From Desulfatibacillum sp. (GTDB lineage: Bacteria; Desulfobacterota; Desulfobacteria; Desulfobacterales; SpSt-501), in the NCBI GenBank assembly GCA_020725555.1, contig DYEU01000016.1:1-64000 (forward strand): DNA of 64,000 nucleotides. Direction: 5' to 3'. Position numbers and translations under genes: made by a program. Shown here in pieces: positions 57,280 through 64,000 of this stretch. Positions within the stretch are counted from its first letter, which is position 1. Every line of letters starts with the position of its first letter. The notes beneath the pieces were generated by a model, which saw nothing but the letters and a program-made list of their open reading frames with translations, did not search any database and was not told where the DNA came from.

Positions 57280-57623
57280 AAGAGCACGGTGTCCCGCTCG
57301 AATTCGATGAAGACGGCGATCAGCCGGGCGGGGTCCTCGATCGCCGCGAAGTCGACCTCCTCGAGGGAAAAGCTCCTCCCGGAAAGCAGGTCGTCGAGCA
57401 CCTTGCGGGTCATCTCCTCGAGAAAGGGGTTCCCGCCGCCCTCTGCGAGGCGGAGCTTCAGCTCGGCGAACCAGGCCGCATGGCGCGCCTCCTCGGCCGC
57501 CATCCAGGAGAGAAGCTCCCCCAGGTCCTCACCGGCGAAGCGCTTCCGTGCCGCGCGGTAGGTCTTCTCCCCGTTTTGCTCGATGCGCACCGCAAGATCG
57601 AGAATCTCGCCGATCCGAAACAC
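57138..57623 (-). CDS. Ferritin-like diiron protein (rubrerythrin-type, no rubredoxin domain)
   Basis: 161 residues from a GTG at 57623 with GGAGG upstream. Helices carry EQNGEKTYRAARKRF, MAAEEARHAAWFAEL (ExxH), FIEFERDTVLFYEILSSF and IIAEEKRHIERLEEV (ExxH), the four-helix diiron pattern of the rubrerythrin family. No rubredoxin-type CxxC domain follows. It probably acts in peroxide or iron handling in an anaerobe. The 3' end overlaps the CAP-protein frame by 142 bases. Confidence 0.88.
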   Translation of the reverse strand: MFRIGEILDLAVRIEQNGEKTYRAARKRFAGEDLGELLSWMAAEEARHAAWFAELKLRLAEGGGNPFLEEMTRKVLDDLLSGRSFSLEEVDFAAIEDPARLIAVFIEFERDTVLFYEILSSFVEEGETLRHLAAIIAEEKRHIERLEEVLGELAPAAPAGG

Positions 57624-57857
57624 GGTCGTTTCCTCCCCCGGGTCTTTGGCCGCCGCAGCCTAACAGAGGGGCGGGGAAAAGAAAACCTGGGAAACGATCC
57701 TCCCAACCCGCGGCAGCCGATTTCCCAACCTTGCGCCCCGGGCCGTCGAGGAGCGGCCGGAATTTTTAAAAAAAACCGCCTCCGACGGGATTGCACGCTT
57801 TTTGCTAGCTATTCTTCGAAGCGCATCCGCGACAATTCCTCGTTCGAGGGGTGGGTC
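57624..57857. other. AT-containing intergenic region upstream of the tiny ORF
   Basis: This stretch starts GC-rich and changes to an AT block (GGAATTTTTAAAAAAAACC near 57759-57777), rare in this genome, followed by CTTTTTGCTAGCTATTC. It may be an UP-element or promoter region for the small frame at 57858. No clear -35/-10 pair was found. Confidence 0.4.
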
Positions 57858-57926
57858 ATGGACATGCTCGATCTCATGGGCGTGGTGATCGTCCTCACGG
57901 CGCTCGCGCGGCTGATCCTCGCCTGA
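57858..57926 (+). CDS. Possible 22-residue hydrophobic membrane peptide
   Basis: ATG 57858 to TGA 57926 encodes MDMLDLMGVVIVLTALARLI plus two residues: almost exactly one transmembrane helix. GAGGGG lies six bases before the ATG. An AT-rich block, unusual here, lies upstream, and a small hairpin-like CCGCTTTTTAGCGG follows. Short peptides of this type (like KdpF) are easily missed. No family is recognised and chance remains possible. Confidence 0.4.
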   Translation: MDMLDLMGVVIVLTALARLILA

Positions 57927-58013
57927 GGCCCCGCTTTTTAGCGGCGGCGAAACCTGCCGCAGAAGGCTTTTGCCCGCAAGGCCCCGAACCGCAGGCGCAG
58001 CCTTCCTTGCGGT

Positions 58014-58042
58014 TTGACATCGCTGCCGGCAACCGCTAAGCA
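58014..58042 (+). promoter_or_regulatory. Candidate promoter for the ATPase gene
   Basis: A perfect TTGACA (58014-58019), an exact 17-base spacer and TAAGCA (58037-58042) lie 52 bases before the chosen start. Confidence 0.48.
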
Positions 58043-58094
58043 ACGGGAAGCCCGGCGCGCCTTCCCCTCCCTCCCCCCTGCCGCGAGGATGCGC

Positions 58095-60518
58095 ATGAAA
58101 TCCTTCGAGCAACTCGGCGTCTTCTACCTCGGCCGCGGGATCGACCCCGCCACCGGCGCCCCCGGCGGCGAGGCCGTCCTCTACGACTCCCGCGACCTCA
58201 CCACCCACGCGGTCATCGTCGGCATGACCGGCTCGGGCAAGACCGGCCTGGGAATCGCCCTGCTCGAGGAAGCCCTGATCGACCGCGTCCCGGTCATCGC
58301 CGTGGACCCCAAGGGCGATCTCCCCAACCTCCTCCTCACCCTGCCGGATCTCAGCGCCGAGGCCTTCCTCCCCTGGGTCGGCGAGGACGAGGCCGCGGCC
58401 GCCGGGGTCGACCGCCGGGAGTTCGCCGCCCGGCAGGCCGAGCTCTGGCGCCGGGGGCTCGCCGACTGGGGCCAGGACGTCTCCCGCATCCGCCGGCTGC
58501 AGGAGTCGGCCGAGTTCACCGTCTACACCCCGGGGAGCCGCGCCGGGCGGCCCGTCAACCTCCTGGGCGGGATCGCCCCGCCGCCGGAGGCCGTGCGTGC
58601 GGATGCCGACCTCCTGGCCGGCCACCTGCAGCAGACGTCGACGGGGCTGCTCGCCCTCGCCGGGGTTCCCGCCGACCCGGTGACGGGCCGCGAGCACATC
58701 CTCGTCGCCCGGCTGCTCGACGCGGCCTGGGCGGAGGGGCGCGGGCTCGATCTCCCCGGCCTCGTGCACGGCATCCAGCGGCCGCCCTTCGACCGCGTGG
58801 GCATCCTCGACCTCGAGTCCTTCTTCCCGGAAAAGGAGCGCTTCGCGCTCGCCCTGCGGTTCAACAACCTGCTCGCCGCCCCCGGCTTCGAGGCCTGGAC
58901 GCAGGGGGAGCCGCTCGATCTGGGAAGGCTCCTCTACACGCCGGAGGGACGGCCGCGCGCCGCGGTGATGACGATCGCCCACCTCGGGGACGCCGAGCGC
59001 ATGTTCTTCGTGACCCGGCTGCTGGTCGAAGCGGTCGCCTGGATGCGCACGCAGCCCGGGACGGCGAGCCTCCGGGCCGTTCTCTACCTGGACGAGGTCT
59101 TCGGGTTCCTGCCGCCGGTGGCCACCCCCCCCTCCAAGACGCCGCTCCTCACCCTTCTGAAACAGGCCCGCGCCTTCGGGCTCGGGGTCGTCCTCGCCAC
59201 CCAGAACCCGGTGGATCTCGACTACAAGGGGCTCTCCAACGCCGGCACCTGGTTCATCGGCCGGCTGCAGACCGAGAGGGACCGGGAACGGCTCCTCGCC
59301 GGCCTCGAGGGCGCGGCCGCAGGCGAAGGCTTCGACCGCAAGGGCCTCGAGCGCCTCGTCTCCGGTTTGGGGAAACGCGTCTTTCTCCTGCACCGCGCCA
59401 AGGAAAACGAGCCGCTTCTCTTTCAGACCCGCTGGACGCTCTCCTACCTCAAGGGGCCGATGACGCGCGAGGACATCAAGCGGCTCGCCGCGGCGAAGGC
59501 GGCGCAGGCGGCCGCCCCTGCAGCCGTCGCCGCGGCGGAGCCCGAAGCCGCCCGGGGCCCGGCGACCGAGAACGCCCCGCCCCTTCTCCCGCCGGGGGTC
59601 CCGGTCTTCACGCTCCCGCCGGCTGCGCCGCAGGAGGCGCCCGAGTACCTGCCCGCCCTCTTCGCCCGTCTCGATCTGAGGCACGCAAGCCCCCGCCTCG
59701 GCGTCGAGGTGGCACGGCGCGTCGGGCTGGCGGCCTTTTTCTCCCCCGGCCCGGCGCCCGTCGATTGGGGGGCATCCCGCGAGCTCGCGCTCGACCCCGC
59801 AGATTTCCTCGCCGGCCCGCCCGCCGCGGGGCGGTTCGGGCGGCTTCCGCCGGCCGCGCACGACGCCCGCTCCTACGACGCCTGGAAGCGCGACCTCCTG
59901 CGTTGGGCCCGGCAGGGGCTCGCGCTCAGGCTGCTTCGCTGCCCCCGAAGCGGCGCGGTCTCCCGGCCGGGGGAATCCCGCGCCGAGTTTCTCGCCCGCC
60001 GCGCGCAGCTGCTGCGCGAGGAGCGCGACCGGCGGGTCGAGGCCTTGCGGCGCCGTTACGCCGGCCGGTTCGCGACACTCCGGGACCGGCTGCTGCGCGC
60101 GGAGCAGGCCGTCGCCCGGGAGAAAGAAGAGCTTGCCGCCAAGAAGGTGGAAACCGCGATCTCCTTCGGCACGGCGATCCTGGGCGCCTTTCTGGGCCGC
60201 CGTGCGGTGAGCGCGACCTCGGCCGGCCGGATCGGCACCGCGGCCAAGTCGGCCGGACGCCTGCGGAAAGAGCGCATGGACGCCGCGCGGGCCGAGGAGA
60301 GCCAGGCCGCGGTGCGCGAGCGGGTCGCGGAGCTGGAAGCCGCCCTCGAGGCCGACATCGCCGCGATCGAGGCCGCCGTCGACCCCGAGGCCGCCCCGCC
60401 GGAGGAGGTCCTCGTTCCCCCCTCGGCCGCGGAGATCGGCCTTTCCTTCTTTGCGCTGCTCTGGGTCCCCTTCGGCCGCGATGCGGCGGGAAACGCCGTC
60501 CCCGCCTGGCGGCCGTAG
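58095..60518 (+). CDS. HerA/VirB4-like P-loop ATPase with C-terminal coiled coil
   Basis: 807 residues. ATG 58095 was chosen because GAGG is six bases upstream; ATG 58089 is alternative. The N-terminal half is a RecA-type ATPase: HAVIVGMTGSGKTGLGIALL (Walker A, about residues 46-54), AVDPKGDLPNLLL, Walker B VLYLDEVFGFLPP (about 333-345) and VVLATQNPVDLDYKGLSNA. A Pro/Ala linker (about 470-520) leads to a second domain, a coiled coil (about 640-690, REERDRRVEALRRRY) and a Gly/Ala hydrophobic patch. It resembles bacterial HerA-type DNA or protein motors of unknown role. No nuclease partner lies beside it, so it is not clearly a defence gene. Confidence 0.78.
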   Translation: MKSFEQLGVFYLGRGIDPATGAPGGEAVLYDSRDLTTHAVIVGMTGSGKTGLGIALLEEALIDRVPVIAVDPKGDLPNLLLTLPDLSAEAFLPWVGEDEAAAAGVDRREFAARQAELWRRGLADWGQDVSRIRRLQESAEFTVYTPGSRAGRPVNLLGGIAPPPEAVRADADLLAGHLQQTSTGLLALAGVPADPVTGREHILVARLLDAAWAEGRGLDLPGLVHGIQRPPFDRVGILDLESFFPEKERFALALRFNNLLAAPGFEAWTQGEPLDLGRLLYTPEGRPRAAVMTIAHLGDAERMFFVTRLLVEAVAWMRTQPGTASLRAVLYLDEVFGFLPPVATPPSKTPLLTLLKQARAFGLGVVLATQNPVDLDYKGLSNAGTWFIGRLQTERDRERLLAGLEGAAAGEGFDRKGLERLVSGLGKRVFLLHRAKENEPLLFQTRWTLSYLKGPMTREDIKRLAAAKAAQAAAPAAVAAAEPEAARGPATENAPPLLPPGVPVFTLPPAAPQEAPEYLPALFARLDLRHASPRLGVEVARRVGLAAFFSPGPAPVDWGASRELALDPADFLAGPPAAGRFGRLPPAAHDARSYDAWKRDLLRWARQGLALRLLRCPRSGAVSRPGESRAEFLARRAQLLREERDRRVEALRRRYAGRFATLRDRLLRAEQAVAREKEELAAKKVETAISFGTAILGAFLGRRAVSATSAGRIGTAAKSAGRLRKERMDAARAEESQAAVRERVAELEAALEADIAAIEAAVDPEAAPPEEVLVPPSAAEIGLSFFALLWVPFGRDAAGNAVPAWRP

Positions 60519-60530
60519 CGCCCCCCAAAC

Positions 60531-60567
60531 GAAAAGCCCTCCCCCGGCGGTCACGCGGGGGGAGGGC
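60531..60567 (-). terminator. Intrinsic terminator of the CoA-transferase operon
   Basis: Read on the minus strand, GCCCTCCCCC pairs perfectly with GGGGGAGGGC around a 12-base loop, followed by TTTTCGTTT. It lies 26 bases beyond the gene ending at 60593. Confidence 0.85.
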
Positions 60568-60592
60568 GAGGGGTTGGCGCGGGCCGCCTTGT

Positions 60593-61363
60593 TCAGGCGC
60601 GGCCGATCACCAGCCGCAGGGGGTCCACCTCTTCGCGGAGGATCCGCAGCTCCTCGTCGGTCGGCGGGTCGGTCCGGCCGAGGTCCTTTGCCACGAGAAG
60701 CTCGAAGCCCGTCTCGGCGCGCACCTTGTCGAGCTCGACGCCGGGGTGCAGGGACTCGACCTTCATCGCCCGGGTCTCCTCGTCGAAGCCCATGACCGCG
60801 AGATCGGTGATGATCTTGTAGGGGCCTCCCTGCGGGAGCCCCGCCGCCTCGCGCGCCCCGGCGCCGGTCAGGTAGCCCGGGGAGGTGATGAAGTCGCACT
60901 TCTCCACGAAACGCGCCTTGCTGTGGACCGTCATGATCATCGTCCGCCAGCAGAAGGAGGCGAAATCGTTCGCCCCGCCGCTTCCCGGGAAGCGGACCTT
61001 GGGCTTGTAGTAGTCGCCGACGACCGTGGAGTTGATGTTGCCGTACTTGTCGATCTGGGCCCCGCCGAGAAAGGCGTAGTCGACCTGGCCGCGGCAGCAG
61101 GTGGTCATCATCTCGTTCATGCCGGCCGCCATGACCGCGCGGAAGAAGGTGCGCGAGTCGCCGACCGAGATCGGCATCTGCGGCAGCAGCGGGGCCACCC
61201 CGCCGGCCTCGAAGAGGATGATGAGGTTCGGGGAGTGCAGCTTCTGGGCGAGCATCGCCGCCGCGCAGGGGGCCCCGGTCCCGACCGCCACGGTCTTGCC
61301 GTCTTCGAGAAAGCGCGAAGCGATACAGATCATCATTTCCATCATGTTGTATGGGCTGCTCAT
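60593..61363 (-). CDS. CoA-transferase family I, beta subunit (glutaconate CoA-transferase B-like)
   Basis: 256 residues. It has the GctB-type sequence: FLEDGKTVAVGTGAPCAAAM, LIILFEAGGVAPLLP containing the probable CoA-thioester-forming Glu, DYAFLGGAQIDKYGNINST, and FITSPGYLTGAGAREAAGLP. It should pair with the adjacent alpha subunit to move CoA between acyl groups. The acid substrate cannot be read; glutaconate, 3-oxoacid or a related acid is possible. AAGGAG precedes the ATG at 61363. Confidence 0.9.
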   Translation of the reverse strand: MSSPYNMMEMMICIASRFLEDGKTVAVGTGAPCAAAMLAQKLHSPNLIILFEAGGVAPLLPQMPISVGDSRTFFRAVMAAGMNEMMTTCCRGQVDYAFLGGAQIDKYGNINSTVVGDYYKPKVRFPGSGGANDFASFCWRTMIMTVHSKARFVEKCDFITSPGYLTGAGAREAAGLPQGGPYKIITDLAVMGFDEETRAMKVESLHPGVELDKVRAETGFELLVAKDLGRTDPPTDEELRILREEVDPLRLVIGRA

Positions 61364-61434
61364 CGCCGCTGCTCCTTACAGAAGGTTCCGCGGCAGCCAA
61401 CGCCGCGGGAGGGGTTGGGGGGAACGCCCCGGCC

Positions 61435-62418
61435 TCACTTCTCGACCAGGGTCTCGAGTTTCTGCAGCTCCTTGAGCTTTTTCAGCCCGCCGCAGCGGTC
61501 GAGGTATTCCTCGAAGCAGGAGACGCCGTAGATATAGTGGTCGAGAAATGCTTCGAACTCCTTGGGGTCCTTTTCGGCCTTCATCCAGGCGGCGAGGTGC
61601 TCCTCGTCGGAAAAATAGAGGTAGGGCATGTTGCCCGGGTAGCTGCCGTAGGGGACCTCCACCACCGCGTCCACGAGGTAGAAGGGAATCGAGGTCGCCG
61701 TGGGGTTGTTGCGGATGGTGAAGTTGTTGACCAGCCGCTCGGCGGTGACGATCACGTGCTTGGCCGCGCGCGCAAGCTCCAGGTCGGCGATCGAGATGCC
61801 GCGGAAGACGGCGTTGCCGTACATGTCGGCCTCGTGCACGTGGATCACGGCCACGTCCGGCCACAGAGCCGGCACCGCCGCGAATTTCTTGCCCGTGAAG
61901 GGGCACTCGATCACCTTGGCCGCGGACATCTTGAGCGTGTCGGTGCCGAGCATCGAGCGCACGATGGCGAAGGAGACGCCCTCGGCGGCGGCCCGCAGGC
62001 GGGCGGCGAGCGCGTAGTTCGTCCACTCGCAGACCTTCACCTCGCCGGATTCCATATAGCGCCGCGCGTTGGGCGAAAGCCCGCGGGCTTCGAGGCCGAC
62101 GATGTAGGCCGCATCGAGCCGGTTGAAGCATTTGCCCGCGCAGAGGAGCTGGAAGTCGTGCGTCGAGGTGTGGCCCAGGAAGCCCAGGTTTTTCCGCCGG
62201 GCCCGCAGGATCTCGTGGATCACGGCGGTGGGGATCCTGTTGGCCCCGAAGCCGCCGATGCCGAGATAACAGCCGTCGGGGATGAACTTCGCCACGACCT
62301 CCTTTTCGGTCATGCGCTTGTCGACCATCGCCCGGGGCTTCTTGCGGAAGAACTCCCGTGCCTTGTCCGGGTCGGGATCCATGAAGAGGGGGTTGATTCC
62401 CTGATCGAGAACCTTCAT
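61435..62418 (-). CDS. CoA-transferase family I, alpha subunit (glutaconate CoA-transferase A-like)
   Basis: 327 residues. It has the GctA-type features KRMTEKEVVAKFIPDGCYLG, IGGFGANRIPTAVIHEI, a CAGKCFNRLDAAYIVGLEARGL region split by short loops, and VIHVHEADMYGNAVFRG. GGAGG precedes the ATG at 62418. It is first in the operon and has a sigma-54-type promoter match 60 bases upstream, which suggests activation by an enhancer-binding protein. Confidence 0.9.
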   Translation of the reverse strand: MKVLDQGINPLFMDPDPDKAREFFRKKPRAMVDKRMTEKEVVAKFIPDGCYLGIGGFGANRIPTAVIHEILRARRKNLGFLGHTSTHDFQLLCAGKCFNRLDAAYIVGLEARGLSPNARRYMESGEVKVCEWTNYALAARLRAAAEGVSFAIVRSMLGTDTLKMSAAKVIECPFTGKKFAAVPALWPDVAVIHVHEADMYGNAVFRGISIADLELARAAKHVIVTAERLVNNFTIRNNPTATSIPFYLVDAVVEVPYGSYPGNMPYLYFSDEEHLAAWMKAEKDPKEFEAFLDHYIYGVSCFEEYLDRCGGLKKLKELQKLETLVEK

Positions 62419-62479
62419 CGTCTTTTCCTCCGAGGTTGATGGGGCCTTGGCGCAGCGAAGCGTTCCGTCCCGATCCCCG

Positions 62480-62495
62480 AGCAATAAACATGCCA
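62480..62495 (-). promoter_or_regulatory. Sigma-54-type promoter for the CoA-transferase operon
   Basis: On the minus strand TGGCATG, exactly four bases, then TTGCT: the consensus TGGCAYG-N4-TTGCW without a mismatch. The expected start is near 62468, about 50 bases before the first ATG. Confidence 0.75.
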
Positions 62496-62756
62496 CGGTG
62501 CTCAATCGTTATACACAATGAAATCATCATCTTGTATCACCTCGGCCGCTCAGCACCGGGTTTTCATCAAGGAAACGGCCCACGCACGGGCCATGGCCCA
62601 AATCACAGGACAACTAACTTGAAAAATTAGATATTATCGCGCATCAGGCCTTCCCGCCCCCGCCGCGGCACAAATGGTCAGGCGGGATGACCCCGGAAAA
62701 ATGTATCCAAAAATAAACTTATTTGGCCTCCCTGTCGCGCCGGACAAGACGCGTGG

Positions 62757-62776
62757 TGAATATCAAACACTATTCA
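62757..62776. repeat. Inverted repeat, possible activator-binding site
   Basis: TGAATA and TATTCA arms are separated by eight bases, in the AT-rich region between the two sigma-54-type promoters. Confidence 0.45.
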
Positions 62777-62826
62777 TCATTGGATAAAATCACCTTTTGC
62801 CGAAGCGATGCGCACCCTTTGCGCTC

Positions 62827-62839
62827 ATGATTGCATCAT
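62827..62839. repeat. Inverted repeat, possible activator-binding site
   Basis: ATGAT-TGC-ATCAT is a perfect palindrome with a three-base centre, about 150 bases upstream of the plus-strand sigma-54-type promoter, a usual distance for an enhancer. Confidence 0.45.
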
Positions 62840-62990
62840 TTTTTCTACATGTATCTTTTTGGATTCATTTCACTGGGGGCGGGAGGGGCCGACCACGGCG
62901 GCGGGACGCTGCCCGGTTCCGTGGATAATAAATTGAAATGACAATCAAAGATCGAGAACTTCGGCCTTCATTGCGGATCGCCGTCGCGGG

Positions 62991-63006
62991 TGGCGCATGT
63001 TTTGCT
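62991..63006 (+). promoter_or_regulatory. Sigma-54-type promoter for the dehydrogenase gene
   Basis: TGGCGCA, four bases, TTGCT: the essential GG and GC are correctly spaced, with two mismatches in the upstream block. Transcription would start near 63018, leaving a 180-base leader. Confidence 0.6.
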
Positions 63007-63196
63007 TTGCATTAGACGGCGTTTCAGCGTTCACCGATTCCTTCAGAAGATGGTTTAAAGTCAAGAGCCGGGTGCCCGCAGGCCCTCACCACGGCGGCCG
63101 GTTGCGGGCGCCGCCACCCTGACCGGCGAAGGGGAATCCGGCATCCGGGGGCGCCCTTCGCCCGCCGGCAGCAAACACGGAAAGGACCTCTGCCCC

Positions 63197-64000
63197 ATGG
63201 AAATCCGCGAGCCCGAAATCACCCGCGAGCAGATCCTGATCCTCGAGGATGAGGCCTTCTGCGTCCAGAACGTCTGCATCGTCACCGGCGCCGGAACCGG
63301 CATCGGGCGGGCGACGGCGATCGCCGCGGCGGCGAACCAGCTCATGACCGTCGGGCTCGACATCAACGAGAAGGAGGGGAAAAAGACGCAGAAGATGGCC
63401 CGCGACCTGGGCGGGCAGATGATCTTCATGCGCTGCGACCTCGGCAACGACGAGGAGGTCGAACGCTGCGTCGCCGACGCCGCACGCCTCGGGTCGATCA
63501 AGTTCCTCGCCAACATCGCGGGCATCCAGCACATCGACGCGATCGAAACCTTCCCCATGGAGATCTACGACCGGATGCAGCGCCTCATGCTGCGCGCCCC
63601 CTTTCTCCTCTCCAAGCTCACCATCCCGCACATGCGCCGGAGCCCCGGCGGGACGGGCGTGATCGGCCACATGGCCTCGATCCACGCCCACATCTGCACC
63701 AAAAACAAGCCCGTCTACAACATCACCAAGTTCGGCCTGCGCGCACTCGCCCAGTCCATTTCGGCCGAGGGGGACGGGAAGATCCGCTCCTTCACCGTGA
63801 GCACGGGGTTCATCAAGACCCCGCTCGCCCTGAACCAGATCCCGGCCCAGGCCGCCCAGCGCGGCATCAGCCCCGAGGAGGTGGTCCGCGAGGTGATGCT
63901 CGGCAGATCGCGCATCAAGGAGATGATGAACCCGATCGAGGTCGCCAACCTCTTCGTGTTCGGCTTCTCGCACCATGCCCGCTTCCTCGTGGGCGGGGAC
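63197..64000 (+). CDS. Short-chain dehydrogenase/reductase, 3-hydroxybutyrate dehydrogenase-like (partial)
   Basis: The first 268 codons are in the window; the 3' end is cut off. After an unusual N-terminal extension of about 28 residues comes a Rossmann fold with VCIVTGAGTGIGRATAIA, DLGNDEEVERCVADA, NIAGIQ and the active-site pattern MASIHAHICTKNKPVYNITK (Ser, Tyr-x3-Lys). SDRs oxidise or reduce secondary alcohols with NAD(P). The 3-hydroxybutyrate role is a guess from overall similarity and the divergent CoA-transferase genes. GGAAAGGACC precedes the ATG. Confidence 0.85.
   Translation, partial: MEIREPEITREQILILEDEAFCVQNVCIVTGAGTGIGRATAIAAAANQLMTVGLDINEKEGKKTQKMARDLGGQMIFMRCDLGNDEEVERCVADAARLGSIKFLANIAGIQHIDAIETFPMEIYDRMQRLMLRAPFLLSKLTIPHMRRSPGGTGVIGHMASIHAHICTKNKPVYNITKFGLRALAQSISAEGDGKIRSFTVSTGFIKTPLALNQIPAQAAQRGISPEEVVREVMLGRSRIKEMMNPIEVANLFVFGFSHHARFLVGGD

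Larger units (their letters stand above)
62419..63196. other. Long AT-rich divergent regulatory region
   Basis: 778 bases without a supported gene, visibly richer in A and T than the rest of the window, especially 62480-62960. It separates the CoA-transferase operon from the dehydrogenase gene. It contains a sigma-54-type promoter facing each side and several inverted repeats: GGGCCATGGCCC at 62588-62599, AAATAA-AC-TTATTT at 62711-62724, TGAATA/TATTCA at 62757-62776 and ATGAT-TGC-ATCAT at 62827-62839. The last two are the most plausible activator sites. The low GC could also mark acquired DNA. Confidence 0.7.

Noticed and set aside
58095-60518. Defence-system ATPase
   Set aside because: No nuclease, methylase or other defence partner adjoins it; neighbours are metabolic or structural genes.
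57660-61400. A 1246-codon minus-strand open frame
   Set aside because: It covers the ATPase gene and the CoA-transferase gene in the wrong frame, has low-complexity composition and no motifs.

Overview
The window is about 70% GC and almost entirely coding. No rRNA, tRNA, CRISPR array, insertion sequence or phage gene was found. The gene content points to a strictly anaerobic, high-GC member of the Desulfobacterota that reduces sulfate or another sulfur compound. The main reasons are the adjacent Tmc and 16-haem Hmc transmembrane redox complexes, a single-chain pyruvate:ferredoxin oxidoreductase, class I fumarase, many 4Fe-4S proteins and ferritin/rubrerythrin-type proteins. I cannot name the species.

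Layout. 1-5300: a secreted-protein gene behind a cobalamin riboswitch and intrinsic terminator (minus strand), then ykgJ-like / quinone oxidoreductase / DUF502 (minus), and yceD / yihY / lipoprotein (plus). 5300-8700: an mla lipid-transport operon (mlaE-F-D-C, minus) whose ATPase has an extra degenerate GGDEF-like domain. 8700-17500: a plus-strand operon of gpmA, phosphosugar mutase, pyk, pgi, a four-cluster ferredoxin and an aldehyde:ferredoxin oxidoreductase, then a terminator and a small monooxygenase gene. 17500-22900: pyruvate:ferredoxin oxidoreductase and fumarase (minus). 23000-27150: tmcD-C-B-A plus a receiver protein (plus). 27150-40500, minus: hmcA-B-C-D-E-F followed by a protein of unknown function, a universal stress protein, a receiver protein and three histidine kinases, one with a periplasmic c-type-haem sensor domain. 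40800-46800: hsp20, coaE, and an operon holding a PBP1A-type enzyme, a SPOR protein and a CULT (cereblon-type) domain protein. 46900-53700: murB, a MATE-like exporter, ferredoxin, ferritin and small conserved genes. 53600-60500: a subtilisin-like protease and a CAP-domain protein that share a Gly-run/CFLGA C-terminal motif, a ferritin-like protein, a possible 22-residue membrane peptide and a large P-loop ATPase. 60500-64000: a CoA-transferase pair and a short-chain dehydrogenase, divergent across an AT-rich 0.78 kb region with a sigma-54-type promoter facing each way.

How the genes work together. Hmc and Tmc both link a periplasmic multihaem cytochrome c pool to membrane quinone and a cytoplasmic HdrD-like iron-sulfur subunit. 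The kinases and receivers between them are probably their dedicated redox-sensing control system; the haem-sensor kinase is the clearest evidence. The glycolytic operon ends in a ferredoxin-linked tungsten-type aldehyde oxidoreductase, which with pyruvate:ferredoxin oxidoreductase would pass carbon oxidation electrons to ferredoxin. The CoA-transferase/dehydrogenase pair suggests regulated use of a short-chain or ketone-type acid.

Limits: all family calls come from reading motifs without database searches. Promoter calls are consensus matches in a GC-rich genome and are mostly of low to moderate confidence.
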